The translations under genes and the position numbers were made by a program. From contig NZ_FONV01000025.1 of the NCBI RefSeq assembly GCF_900113015.1, positions 1 through 64,000 on the forward strand: a DNA stretch of 64,000 nucleotides, written 5' to 3'. This DNA comes from Actinoplanes philippinensis. Lineage in GTDB: Bacteria > Actinomycetota > Actinomycetes > Mycobacteriales > Micromonosporaceae. Shown piece by piece: positions 9,001-17,145 of this stretch (position 1 is its first letter; each line of letters opens with the position of its first letter). The notes under the pieces were generated by a model. It searched no databases. It was not told the DNA's origin and saw nothing but the letters and a program-made list of their open reading frames with translations.

Positions 9001-9392
9001 ACGAGATCCTCCAGCCGTTCCCGCAGCTCGGCCGCGGTGTCGAGCCGCTCACCCCGGAGCGCGCGGCGGCGCTGATCGGGCGGACGGCGCCGACCACCGC
9101 CCTGCTCGGCCTGGAACGGCGCGGCTGGCGGCGCGGCAGCCCACAGGACGGCGGGGTCCAGGGCTGGTTCGAGCGTGACCTGCCGGGCGACCGGCAGCTC
9201 GTGCTCGCCATCGACCCGGGCATCGCCGTCGGCGCGATCGACGTCCTGGGCGACCAGACCGTCGAGGCGATCTTCGTGGCCGCCGCCGGCGCCCACCACT
9301 GGTTCCGTCCGGACCAGGACGACCGTCTCCGTGAACTCGACCCCATCACCGCGGCCGAGGCGCTGCGCGATCTGACCGAGGTGCTCGCATGA
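6087..9392 (+). CDS. DUF4132 domain protein (YehI/MolR-like)
   Basis: A 1101-residue protein with a long alpha-helical, HEAT-like N-terminal region and a C-terminal DUF4132 domain beginning near residue 860 (ALKKDVRAIATDQVRRLEQAMV, then HPLLRHLVRRLVW). DUF4132 is the domain of E. coli YehI and MolR, whose role is not established. No signal peptide or transmembrane segment is visible. The GTG start follows a GGGGGAG ribosome site. It is the first gene of a five-gene run; its stop overlaps the MoxR ATG by 4 nt. Context suggests it is a large scaffold or client-recognition subunit of the MoxR/VWA machine, which is inference. A repeat-expanded paralogue lies at 38941-42957. Confidence 0.85.
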   Translation: MTEAVGSGAFVVPSAWKRFVLPRRGAAPSAPRPRAADVRAVEELLTAFDGDVRSALRHRLIAGDLAEAGHGWLEGGPAATPLGAAVVARGVGGALPWLRRDELTAFADFWRARHGLAFAAAATVELAGFHLGSSPSEAAITRSVPDADANGFGTRVAIRMAYHLRRAVVAAAPEEYAAVVAALGRSRGPSLSQQALVSVIAPDESAWADEICATVSALGGRESLKGLLLTVVSAEPLASALAGQLSPWAALSESERIHTFTATLGPAAAPSLATWLDSPSLDAQDRRKLLALLAAVGGDTAFTALVERAGHPGVPAALAEAAGRDPARALRLFAETPGADRLLHRHLANHRPLAAEVRPVLSEAAAVRFDAAHAVLLAADAGAAAPEDLPPILVSPPWLAPAPRKPLVVTGLTSDVPVTVEWAPGERAAWAAGTWAARHGGAHDWAAVARRLGTSASNGWDEIDLFVRGPDEVTLPLVAAWRPTHHYDAAEWGAEVLARYGAAAVPPLVDVARRAPTAAAHLLAPVAGPEVALLMAGWLARVRSVRPVALTWLTRHPAVAARVLVPVAVGRIGQARSDAEGALRAMARAGHAAAVRAAAAGSGPETSAAVEEILAVDPLDLLPSPMPPLPDWANPAVMPPVRLTGDRGRLPVESVRHVLTILAISRMDSPYPGLALVTAACEPTDLAELGWALFTEWREAGHPAKQNWALDALGLLGDDETVRRLAPVIRAWPGEGGHTRAVAGLDVLATIGTDVALMYLHGIAQKVKFRALKERAGEKIAELAAELGLTTDELADRLVPDLGLDSAGNLVLDYGRRTFTVGFDEQLRPFVADAGGKRLKALPKPGAQDDPVLAPEAFQRFTALKKDVRAIATDQVRRLEQAMVTQRRWTGSDFRRLLAGHPLLRHLVRRLVWVRFDATGRPGAGLRLAEDGSLADVTDETVTLGDGDQVGIAHPLHLGDDLAAWAEVFADYEILQPFPQLGRGVEPLTPERAAALIGRTAPTTALLGLERRGWRRGSPQDGGVQGWFERDLPGDRQLVLAIDPGIAVGAIDVLGDQTVEAIFVAAAGAHHWFRPDQDDRLRELDPITAAEALRDLTEVLA

Positions 9393-10489
9393 CCGTCACC
9401 ACCACCGACCACGTCCAGCGTCCGCCCGCCGAGGTGCGGTATGCCGACGAGCTGGCCCGCCTGCGGGCGGCCGACGACGCGCCCACCCCGCCGGGCTGGG
9501 CGCTCAGCCTGCGGGCTGCCCGCGCCTTCATCGTCGGCGACGAGCGGCTCGGCGTCACCCGCAAGTTCGTCGGCGATCCGTCCCTCATCGACCGGGCCCT
9601 GGTCAGCCTCGCCACCAGCCGCGGCCTGCTGCTCGTCGGCGATCCCGGCACCGCGAAATCGCTGCTCTCCGAGCTGCTCGCGGCCGCCGTGAGCGGTGAC
9701 TCGACGCTCACCATCCAGGGCGGCGCGGCCACCACCGAGGACCAGATCAAGTATTCGTGGAACTATGCGCTCCTGGTCGCCGAGGGCCCCACCGAGCGGT
9801 CGCTGGTCCCCGCTCCGCTGCTGCGCGGCATGGCCCAGGGGCAGGTGGTCCGCTTCGAGGAGATCACCCGGTGCCCACTGGAGGTGCAGGACTGTCTGCT
9901 CTCCCCGCTCTCCGACCGGGTGCTTGCCGTCCCGGAGCTGCCCGGCGACGGCGGCATGGTGTTCGCCAAGGAGGGCTTCAACATCATCGCCACGGCCAAC
10001 ACCCGCGACCGTGGTGTCAACGACATGAGCTCGGCGCTGAAACGGCGGTTCAACTTCGAGACGGTCTTCCCGATCGCCGACTTCGACACCGAGCTGTCCC
10101 TGGTCGAAGCGGAGGCCGGCACCCTGCTGCGCCGGTCCGGGGTGACCGCGCCACCCCGGCGTGACGTGCTGGAGGTGCTGGTCACGGCGTTCCGGGAGCT
10201 GCGGGCCGGGCGGACCTCGCGGGGCGACGAGATGGAACGGCTGTCCGCGGTGATGAGCACCGCCGAGGCGGTCTCCGTCGCGCACGCCGTCGGCCTGCGT
10301 GGCTGGTTCCTCCGCGGCGACACCGGCAACGCCGCCGACCTGGTGTCCTGCCTGGCCGGCACCGCCGCCAAGGACAGCCCGGAGGACCTGGCGAAACTGC
10401 GCCGCTACCTGGAGCAGCACACCTCGTGGCGTACCGGACCGCAGTGGCGTGAGCTGCGGGACGCACGCCGGGAACTGCCCGGCGGATGA
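9389..10489 (+). CDS. MoxR-family AAA+ ATPase (YehL-like)
   Basis: A 366-residue AAA+ ATPase. Walker A is GDPGTAKS (84-91), Walker B is VRFEEI (154-159) and sensor 1 is TANTRD (202-207), followed by SALKRRFNFETV, the arginine-finger region. MoxR ATPases act as hexameric remodelling chaperones, usually with a VWA partner that recognises or activates clients. The neighbours (DUF4132, DUF5682, VWA, SWIM) place this one in the YehL branch rather than the RavA or classical MoxR branches. It starts at an ATG overlapping the previous stop (ATGA) and ends overlapping the next start, so translation is coupled. All ATPase motifs are intact. Confidence 0.93.
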   Translation: MTVTTTDHVQRPPAEVRYADELARLRAADDAPTPPGWALSLRAARAFIVGDERLGVTRKFVGDPSLIDRALVSLATSRGLLLVGDPGTAKSLLSELLAAAVSGDSTLTIQGGAATTEDQIKYSWNYALLVAEGPTERSLVPAPLLRGMAQGQVVRFEEITRCPLEVQDCLLSPLSDRVLAVPELPGDGGMVFAKEGFNIIATANTRDRGVNDMSSALKRRFNFETVFPIADFDTELSLVEAEAGTLLRRSGVTAPPRRDVLEVLVTAFRELRAGRTSRGDEMERLSAVMSTAEAVSVAHAVGLRGWFLRGDTGNAADLVSCLAGTAAKDSPEDLAKLRRYLEQHTSWRTGPQWRELRDARRELPGG

Positions 10490-12801
10490 GCCTCACCGTC
10501 ATCGGGGTCCGGCATCACAGCCCCGCCTGCGCCCGCCTCGTCGGCTCGACGATCGCCGCTCTGCGGCCCGCCCACGTGCTGATCGAGGGCCCCGCCGACA
10601 TGAACGCGCGGATCGGCGAGCTGCTGCTCGGGCACGACCTGCCGGTGGCGGTCTTCACCAGCTACCTCGACGAGCACCGGCGGCACGGCTCGTGGGCGCC
10701 GTTCTGCGAGTACTCACCCGAGTGGGAGGCGCTGCGGGCCGGCCGCGAGTGCGGCGCCGAGCTGCGGTTCATCGACCTGCCGGCATGGCACGAGGCGTTC
10801 GCCGACCGGGACAACCGGTATGCCGACGCCGAGCTGCGTTACGCCGAGGCGGTGGAACGGCTGTGCGCCGAGTTCGGCGTCGACAACAGCGACGCCCTCT
10901 GGGATCACGTCATCGAGATGGGGCCGGCCGAGGAGGTCGGGCCACGGCTGGAAGCCTATTTCGACCTGATCCGCGGCGACTCGGCGGCGGGGGCCTCGGA
11001 CACGGCGCGTGAGGCGTACATGGCCCGGTGGATCCGCGCCGCTCAGGTGGCGGCCGAGGGCCGCCCGGTCGTGGCCGTGGTCGGAGGCTTTCACCGGCCG
11101 GCCCTGCTCCGTCTCGCCACCGGGTCCGACAGTGCCGGCACCGGTGCGGGGCCGGCGGGGTGGCCCGAGGTGCCGGCGCCACCGGCCGGAGCGACAGCGG
11201 GCAGCTACCTCGTGCCGTACTCGTTCCGCCGCCTCGACGCGTTCGGCGGCTACCAGTCCGGGATGCCGTCCCCCGAGTTCTACCAGCGGCTCTGGGAGAG
11301 CGGCCCGGAGGAGGCCGCCCGCTACCTGATCACCGCGGTCGCCGGGCGGCTGCGCGGGCGCGGCCAGCCGGTCTCCACCGCTGACCTGATCGCTGCCCGG
11401 ACCGGTGCCCAGGCCCTCGCCCGGCTCCGTGGCCACGACTGCCCGTCCCGGGTCGACGTCCTCGACGGCTTGGCCTCCGCCCTGGTCAACGAGGCGCTCG
11501 ACGTGCCGCTGCCGTGGGCGGTGCGGGGCGCCGTCAGCGCCGGGCAGCATCCGGCGGTCGTCGAGATGACCGCCGCCCTCAGCGGCGACCGGGTCGGCCG
11601 GCTGCACCCGGACACCCCGCTGCCGCCGCTGGTGCACGCCGCCACCGCCGACATCGAGCGGTACGGCCTCGACCGGCCGGGCGAGCACACCGCCGACCTG
11701 ACCGACCCGCACGGCCGGACCGTCAGCCGGGTCCTGCACCGGCTGCGCGTCCTGGAGATCCCCGGGTTCCGGCGCGACTCCGGGCCCGCCACCGGCATCG
11801 ACCCGGTGCTGCGCGAGCAGTGGACCGTCCAGCGGCACCAGCATCGGCTCGCCGCGCTCATCGAGGCCGGCGGCTACGGCCCGACCCTGGAGGCCGCGGC
11901 CACCACCCGGATCGCCCAGCGGATCGACGAGGCCGGCGGCGACCTCGGCGGCATCGCCGACGCGCTGTTCGACGCGGCGCTGTGCGGGGTCACCGACCTC
12001 GGCTCCGACGTGCCCGCCCGGCTCGAACGCGGCATCGCCACCGCCGGCGACCTGTCCGTCCTCGGCCGGGTCCTGGCCGTCACGCTGGCGCTCTGGCGGC
12101 ACGACCGGCTCCTCGGCACCGCCGGAAGCGTGGCCCTCGGCGTCGTCGTGGCCGCCGGCGCCCGCCGGATCCTGTGGCTCGCCGAGGGCTGGCACGCGCC
12201 GGGAGCAGCGGCCGACCGGACACGGATCGCGGCAGTCGTGGCGGTGCGGGACGCGGTGCTGCACGCGGCGGTGCTGGGCGTGGACCGTACCGCCGCTGTC
12301 GAGATCGCCGGCCGCATCGCGGCCGACCGCGCCGCACCGCCCGACCTGCGCGGCGCGTTCTACGGTCTCGGGCGCTCGCTGCTCGGTGACGACGACCCCG
12401 CCGGGCTCTTCCCCGAGCCGGACGAAGCGGTGCGCGGCGCGTTCACCGGCGGCGCCGCGGGGGACTGGCTGGCCGGGTTGTTCGGCGTCGCCCGCGAGCA
12501 CGTGCTCTCGCCCGGCGGCATCCTCGCTCTGCTCGACGACCTGGTCGGCGGGCTCGGGGCGGACGACTTCCTGGTCGCCCTGCCCGCGCTGCGGCAGGCC
12601 TTCGAGTACTTCCCGCCCCGCGAGCGGGAGACGATCGCCGAAGAGCTGCTGGCCCGGCGAGGGCTGGCCGGCTCGGGCCGCGACCTGCTCCGCACGACCG
12701 TCGCGCCGCAGACGGTGGCGGCCGGGATGGCGCTGGACGAGACCGTCGAAGAACGCCTGGTCCGAGCCGGGCTGATCACCATGGGGAGGACCGATGACTG
12801 A
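10486..12801 (+). CDS. DUF5682 family protein (YehM-like)
   Basis: A 771-residue protein of the DUF5682 family, the E. coli YehM-type component of MoxR/VWA loci. The extreme N-terminus reads VIGVRHHSPAC with LIEGP (Glu34) about 25 residues later. That resembles the GT-x-H-V-S ... ELD pattern of the TraB/Tiki/ChaN hydrolase-like fold, so I infer a related N-terminal domain, possibly enzymatic. The rest is mostly helical and unrecognised. No secretion signal is visible. Its ATG overlaps the MoxR stop by 4 nt, and its stop overlaps the VWA gene start by 8 nt, so it should be made in step with both. Confidence 0.8.
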   Translation: MSLTVIGVRHHSPACARLVGSTIAALRPAHVLIEGPADMNARIGELLLGHDLPVAVFTSYLDEHRRHGSWAPFCEYSPEWEALRAGRECGAELRFIDLPAWHEAFADRDNRYADAELRYAEAVERLCAEFGVDNSDALWDHVIEMGPAEEVGPRLEAYFDLIRGDSAAGASDTAREAYMARWIRAAQVAAEGRPVVAVVGGFHRPALLRLATGSDSAGTGAGPAGWPEVPAPPAGATAGSYLVPYSFRRLDAFGGYQSGMPSPEFYQRLWESGPEEAARYLITAVAGRLRGRGQPVSTADLIAARTGAQALARLRGHDCPSRVDVLDGLASALVNEALDVPLPWAVRGAVSAGQHPAVVEMTAALSGDRVGRLHPDTPLPPLVHAATADIERYGLDRPGEHTADLTDPHGRTVSRVLHRLRVLEIPGFRRDSGPATGIDPVLREQWTVQRHQHRLAALIEAGGYGPTLEAAATTRIAQRIDEAGGDLGGIADALFDAALCGVTDLGSDVPARLERGIATAGDLSVLGRVLAVTLALWRHDRLLGTAGSVALGVVVAAGARRILWLAEGWHAPGAAADRTRIAAVVAVRDAVLHAAVLGVDRTAAVEIAGRIAADRAAPPDLRGAFYGLGRSLLGDDDPAGLFPEPDEAVRGAFTGGAAGDWLAGLFGVAREHVLSPGGILALLDDLVGGLGADDFLVALPALRQAFEYFPPRERETIAEELLARRGLAGSGRDLLRTTVAPQTVAAGMALDETVEERLVRAGLITMGRTDD

Positions 12802-13909
12802 TGTCGGCCTGGAACGATGGCGGCTCATCCTGGGCACGCCGGCGGGCGGTTGCCTGGGCGGCCTCGACGGCGCGAACAGCCGGCGCGACGCGGCCCTCGA
12901 CTGGCTCTACGGCCGCGACGAGGAGTTGAGCCGCCGGGACATCCGGCGTGAGGGCGGCAGCGGCCCGTCCCAGCTCACCACCGTCGACTGGCTCGACGAC
13001 ATCACCCGGCTGTTCCCCAAGGAGACGGTCGAACGGCTGCAGCAGGACGCCGTCGAGCGGTACCAGATCGACGACATCGTCACCGATCCCGGCGTCCTCG
13101 AACGGATCGAGCCCAACCCGGCGCTGCTGCGGGCCGTGCTGCGTACCAAACACCTGATGAACCCCGAGGTGCTCCGCCTCGCCCGGCGGCTGGTCGAAGC
13201 CGTCGTCCGTGACCTGATGCGACGGCTCGCCACCGAGGTGCAGCAGAGCTTCTCCGGCGCGCGGTCCCGGCGGGCCAGCCGGTTCCGTCAGGCCCGCGAC
13301 TTCGACGCCCGGCGGACTCTGCGGGCCAACCTCGGCAACTACCGGCCCGACGAGCGGCGGGTGTATGTGCAGACGCCGTACTTCGCGTCGCGGACCCGGC
13401 GGCAGCTCAACCAGTGGCAGGTCATTCTGCTCGTCGACCAGTCCGGGTCGATGCTGTCGTCGGTCATCCACTCGGCGATCACCGCGGCGTGCCTGTGGGG
13501 GCTCCCGGGCGTCCGGACCCATCTGATCGCCTTCGACACCGAGGTCGTCGACCTCACCTCCGACGTCAGCGATCCGGTCGAGCTGCTGATGAAGACCCAG
13601 CTCGGCGGCGGCACCGACATCGCCCGCGCCGTGCGGTATGCGGCCCAGCTCGTCGAGCAGCCACGACGCACGATCGTGGCGGTGGTCAGCGACTTCTTCG
13701 AGGGCGGCTCGGAGGCCGGGCTGGTGCGGGCGGTTCGTGAGCTCGTCGAGCAGGGCAGCATCGTGCTCGGGCTCGCCGCCCTCGACGAGAACGCGGATCC
13801 GGCGTACGACCGGGCCTGCGCGCAGAGACTCGCGGACGTGGGCGCCTGGGTCGGCGCCATGACCCCCGGCGAGCTCGCCGGATTCGTCGCGGAACGGGTG
13901 GGACGATGA
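12794..13909 (+). CDS. VWA domain protein (YehP-like)
   Basis: A 371-residue protein with a C-terminal von Willebrand A domain (about residues 207-370). The metal-ion-dependent adhesion site is complete: DQSGS at 215-219, Thr274 in GGGTD, and Asp300 in VSDFFE. The N-terminal 200 residues are helical and basic (SGARSRRASRFRQARDFDARR) and probably bind partners. VWA proteins encoded beside MoxR ATPases are their usual cofactors. The start overlaps the DUF5682 stop by 8 nt, and the stop overlaps the SWIM gene by 4 nt. The product is cytoplasmic, since no signal is seen. Confidence 0.92.
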   Translation: MTDVGLERWRLILGTPAGGCLGGLDGANSRRDAALDWLYGRDEELSRRDIRREGGSGPSQLTTVDWLDDITRLFPKETVERLQQDAVERYQIDDIVTDPGVLERIEPNPALLRAVLRTKHLMNPEVLRLARRLVEAVVRDLMRRLATEVQQSFSGARSRRASRFRQARDFDARRTLRANLGNYRPDERRVYVQTPYFASRTRRQLNQWQVILLVDQSGSMLSSVIHSAITAACLWGLPGVRTHLIAFDTEVVDLTSDVSDPVELLMKTQLGGGTDIARAVRYAAQLVEQPRRTIVAVVSDFFEGGSEAGLVRAVRELVEQGSIVLGLAALDENADPAYDRACAQRLADVGAWVGAMTPGELAGFVAERVGR

Positions 13910-16332
13910 ACACCGGTACCCTGCCCGTCCGGGCCGACCTACGTGCCCTCGACGCCGACGCCCTGGCCGCGCTCGCCAACCGTGGCCTGGTCAAGCGAGC
14001 CACCCGGGAGGTCGAGCGGGAACCACCCGCGCTCTCCGCCGACGGCTCGGCGATCATCGCCGAGTTCAGCGACGGCGTCCGGGCCACGCTGCCGCAGGGC
14101 GGTCTCGAACAAGGAGGCTGCACCTGCGGGGCTACGGGCGTCTGCCGCCACCTCATCGGCCTGATCCTGGCATATCAGACAGCGCCCGCTGCCGCACCCT
14201 CGGCCTCTACTCCTCCCGCCTCGTCCTCCGCTCCTTCGTCCTCCGGCCCCTCCGCCGTGGTCTCCGACTCTTCGTCCTCGGGTCTCGCTGCCTCCCGAGA
14301 CGCGGCCGGTTCGCCTGCCGGGGCGGGGCCGCGGGGCGGTTCGGTCGCGGCTCCGGTGCGAGCATCGGAACGAATTGCCTGGTCACCGGGCGCCTTCACC
14401 GATGACCAGGTGACCGCTCGGATCGGGGCCCGCCTTGTCACGGCGGCCCGCCGGGCCGAGCGAGCCGGCTACACGGCGCGGGTGCGGCGTGGCCCGGTGC
14501 CGGTGGTCGAGTTGCCCGCGGCGACCGTGCGGTTCCTGGTTCCCGGCGACCTCGGCTACGTGCACACCGATGCCCGGGCCGGGGTACGTGACGACGTGAT
14601 CGCGCTCGCCGTCTGGGCGTTCCGGGTGGCCGACGAGCAGCAACCGGACGCCACCGACTGTGTGATCGACGTCGGGGGCGCCGGGACCGGCCCGAACGCG
14701 GGTTCCGGGTTGGAGGCGCTCGTCGAGTTCGCCGCCGAGGTGCTGCGGGGCGGCGCGGTCCACTCGGGCGCCGGTCTCGCCGCCACCGCCGCGGGCCAGC
14801 TGACCGCGCTGGAGCGGGCCGGCCTTCGGTGGCCGCTCGACGCCGCCACCGAACTGGCCGGGCAGCTCACCGCCTATCGGGACCGCAGCGCCCGCTATTC
14901 CCCGGAACTGTTCGCCGACCTGCTCGCGGAACTCTTCGCCCGGCACCGGGCGGCCGGCGCCGACGGCGGGGCCGCGGCCCGGGCCCGGGTGCTCGGCTCC
15001 GAGGAGGCGGCCGAGACGCCACTTCGCCGGGTACGGCTGGACGGCCTCGGCGCCCGGGTCACCGCGATCGACGACGAGCGGCGTGTCGAGATCTTCCACG
15101 GTCAGCCGGCCAGCGGCGTCGTCCTCGTCTCCCAACGGCAGTGGACGACACCGGACGACGGCCCCGCCCTGGCCCGCCGCCGGATCGCCGGGACAACCGT
15201 CGCCGCGGTGGCCGCCGGAACGCTGGTGACCGAGTCCGCGGTCCGCAGCGCCAGCCGGGCGGTGCGGCTGAGCGCCAGCCGTGTCGCGAAGTCCACCGTC
15301 ACGGCCTCGCACGGCGCCTGGGACGGCCTGCCCGACGGTCTGCTCGTGCGCGACTACGCCCGCCTCGCCGCCGACCTGGACGCCATGCCGCCCCGCCCGG
15401 TCCGGGCCCGCGTCCGCGCCGAACTGGTCCGGGTCCTGGCGATCGCCCAGGTCGGCGCGACCCACTACTCACCCGGCGCGCAGCGGCTCACCGTGGAGAT
15501 CCTGGACGTCCACGGCAACCCGGCCACCGTTGTCGCCACCCACGCCGCGGTCGCTCCGGGCCGCTTGGACGCGGTCGCCGCCGCCCTGGGCGGCCGGCGG
15601 GGCAAGCCCCGCTATGTGGCCGGCAGTGTCCACCGCAGCGGCGGCCGAGTCGTGATCGACCCCTACGCGATCGCCGCCGACGGCCCGCCGGTCATCCCTG
15701 ACCTGGCCACCGCCGCCGATTTCGCGACGACGCCCGCCGCCCTGACCTCCACCACCGCTCCGGCTGACGGTGGGCCTGCCACTGCTCCGGCTGACGGTGG
15801 GCCTGCCACCGTTTCGGCTGTTGTCCCCGAAGGTGATCCCGGCGTCTCGGACTCAGCGGGTCGGTCAGGCGTTCCGGATTCGGGGGATGGCCGGGGAGTT
15901 CCGGACGCAGCGGGTCGCCTCGATGCTGTGGATTCCGAGGGCCGGTTGGGCGCTTCGGACGCTGGAGGGGACTCGGATGCTTCGGGGCCGGTCGTCGTTG
16001 ACGTCTCGGAGCCGACTTTCGGGACCGCCGGTGGCGCGGCCGGTGTCGAGGTGTGGGACAGCGATGACGGGACGGACGTGCTGGCGGAGGCCGTGGCAGC
16101 AGCACGGGATCTGCTGGCGGAAGCGGCCCACAGCGGCCTCGCGCATCTGCCGCCCACGTTCGCGGCCCGGCTGAGCAGTACCCGAGGCCTGCTCGCCAGG
16201 GTCGGACTGCATCGGGTGGCGTCCGCGCTCGATGAGGTCTCCGCCAAGCTGAGCCCTGACCCAGGCATCGATGCGGCTAACGCCTGGGCCGATGCCTACC
16301 TGCGGGTGAGCCTTGCCGCGGACCTCCTCTGA
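13906..16332 (+). CDS. SWIM zinc-finger protein (YehQ-like)
   Basis: An 808-residue protein with an intact SWIM zinc finger at residues 72-82 (CTCGATGVCRH; pattern C-x-C-x5-C-x-H). SWIM fingers bind DNA or proteins. A 60-residue Ser/Ala/Pro-rich linker follows, then a large unrecognised globular region (about 155-600). A second low-complexity linker (about 610-700) contains two exact-frame 27-bp repeats and degenerate GVPDSxGR-like units, and a short helical C-terminus ends the protein. E. coli YehQ is the family counterpart. It is the last gene of the coupled cassette, with a 4-nt overlap with the VWA gene. The following GNAT gene begins 2 nt after its stop. Confidence 0.85.
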   Translation: MNTGTLPVRADLRALDADALAALANRGLVKRATREVEREPPALSADGSAIIAEFSDGVRATLPQGGLEQGGCTCGATGVCRHLIGLILAYQTAPAAAPSASTPPASSSAPSSSGPSAVVSDSSSSGLAASRDAAGSPAGAGPRGGSVAAPVRASERIAWSPGAFTDDQVTARIGARLVTAARRAERAGYTARVRRGPVPVVELPAATVRFLVPGDLGYVHTDARAGVRDDVIALAVWAFRVADEQQPDATDCVIDVGGAGTGPNAGSGLEALVEFAAEVLRGGAVHSGAGLAATAAGQLTALERAGLRWPLDAATELAGQLTAYRDRSARYSPELFADLLAELFARHRAAGADGGAAARARVLGSEEAAETPLRRVRLDGLGARVTAIDDERRVEIFHGQPASGVVLVSQRQWTTPDDGPALARRRIAGTTVAAVAAGTLVTESAVRSASRAVRLSASRVAKSTVTASHGAWDGLPDGLLVRDYARLAADLDAMPPRPVRARVRAELVRVLAIAQVGATHYSPGAQRLTVEILDVHGNPATVVATHAAVAPGRLDAVAAALGGRRGKPRYVAGSVHRSGGRVVIDPYAIAADGPPVIPDLATAADFATTPAALTSTTAPADGGPATAPADGGPATVSAVVPEGDPGVSDSAGRSGVPDSGDGRGVPDAAGRLDAVDSEGRLGASDAGGDSDASGPVVVDVSEPTFGTAGGAAGVEVWDSDDGTDVLAEAVAAARDLLAEAAHSGLAHLPPTFAARLSSTRGLLARVGLHRVASALDEVSAKLSPDPGIDAANAWADAYLRVSLAADLL
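15757..15810 (+). repeat. Two 27-bp in-frame tandem repeats
   Basis: Two nearly identical 27-bp units encode APADGGPAT twice inside the C-terminal low-complexity linker of the SWIM protein. More degenerate repeat units follow to about 15970. Confidence 0.8.
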
Positions 16333-16333
16333 C

Positions 16334-16975
16334 ATGGCGAGCGTCGAAGGGGCCGACCCGGCCGGAGCGGCTGACCCGGCCGGAGCGGCTGACCCGGCCG
16401 AAGCGGCCGACCCGGCCGGAGCGGCTGACCCGGCCGAAGGGGCCGACCCGGCCGGAGCGGCCGGAGCGGCCGGACTCCAGGGCGGGGCTCCTGCCGTGTT
16501 CCGGGACGCTGTCTCCGCGGATCGGGAGGCGGTTCTGGAGTTCTGGCCTCATCCCGAGCGTCTGGACCGCCGGTTCGCGGCGGCCGCCGAGGGGTCGGAG
16601 ACGTTCGTGGTGGCCGTCGGTCCCGGTGCGGCAGTGGTGGTCGGCGCGGCCGGCGTCCGGTGGGGCGGCGGTTGCGACGACACCGCCCGGCCGATGCTCT
16701 ACGGCGTGGAGGTCCGCCCGGACCTTCGAGGCCGTGGAGTGGGCAGCGCCATGATCAGGCATGTCGCACAGCTGGTCGCCGACCGGGGATTCGCCGAGTT
16801 CAGCCTCGAGGTCGAGGTGGGAAACGCGGGCGCCATCCGGCTCTACCGCCGGCTCGGCTTCGTGACGGTCGGGCCGCACCGGCACGTCTGGCGATCCGGC
16901 AACGCCACGGGCAGCACCGACGTCCTGATCATGCACGGCCGGGCCGCGACGGTTCGGGCGACGCCACTGTCCTGA
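16334..16975 (+). CDS. GNAT acetyltransferase with ADPAGA repeat tail
   Basis: A 213-residue GNAT acetyltransferase. The catalytic domain spans about residues 55-200 with the CoA-binding motif RGRGVGSA in VRPDLRGRGVGSAMI and the final strand AIRLYRRLGFVTVG. It is preceded by an N-terminal tail made of six 6-residue repeats (ADPAGA or close variants). The ATG at 16334 lies one base after the SWIM stop codon, so it may be translated by coupling and could be a sixth cassette member. The domain may modify a protein N-terminus or small amine; the acceptor is unknown. The acidic/alanine tail is unusual for this family. Confidence 0.8.
   Translation: MASVEGADPAGAADPAGAADPAEAADPAGAADPAEGADPAGAAGAAGLQGGAPAVFRDAVSADREAVLEFWPHPERLDRRFAAAAEGSETFVVAVGPGAAVVVGAAGVRWGGGCDDTARPMLYGVEVRPDLRGRGVGSAMIRHVAQLVADRGFAEFSLEVEVGNAGAIRLYRRLGFVTVGPHRHVWRSGNATGSTDVLIMHGRAATVRATPLS
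16352..16459 (+). repeat. Six 18-bp tandem repeats
   Basis: Six contiguous 18-bp units (gccgacccggccggagcg and single-base variants) encode ADPAGA-like hexapeptides at the N-terminus of the GNAT protein. Degenerate half-units continue to about 16480. Confidence 0.9.
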
Positions 16976-17145
16976 CGAAGCCGGGCCGCTGCGGTCGTTC
17001 CGATGACAGCGCGGTTCGTGCGCGTTTCCGGGCGTGGAGAAATGTCAGCGATGCCCGCCGGGAACCGGACTCACGGCGGCGCGGCGCGGCTGAGAGGCCT
17101 GAGGCCGTGCGGATCGGGGAGGAGGTGGCTGACCGGGTAGGGACT

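Noticed and set aside
10714..12837. A 707-codon minus-strand frame over the DUF5682 gene
   Set aside because: It has no ribosome site or domain. The plus-strand gene has coupled neighbours and conserved motifs.
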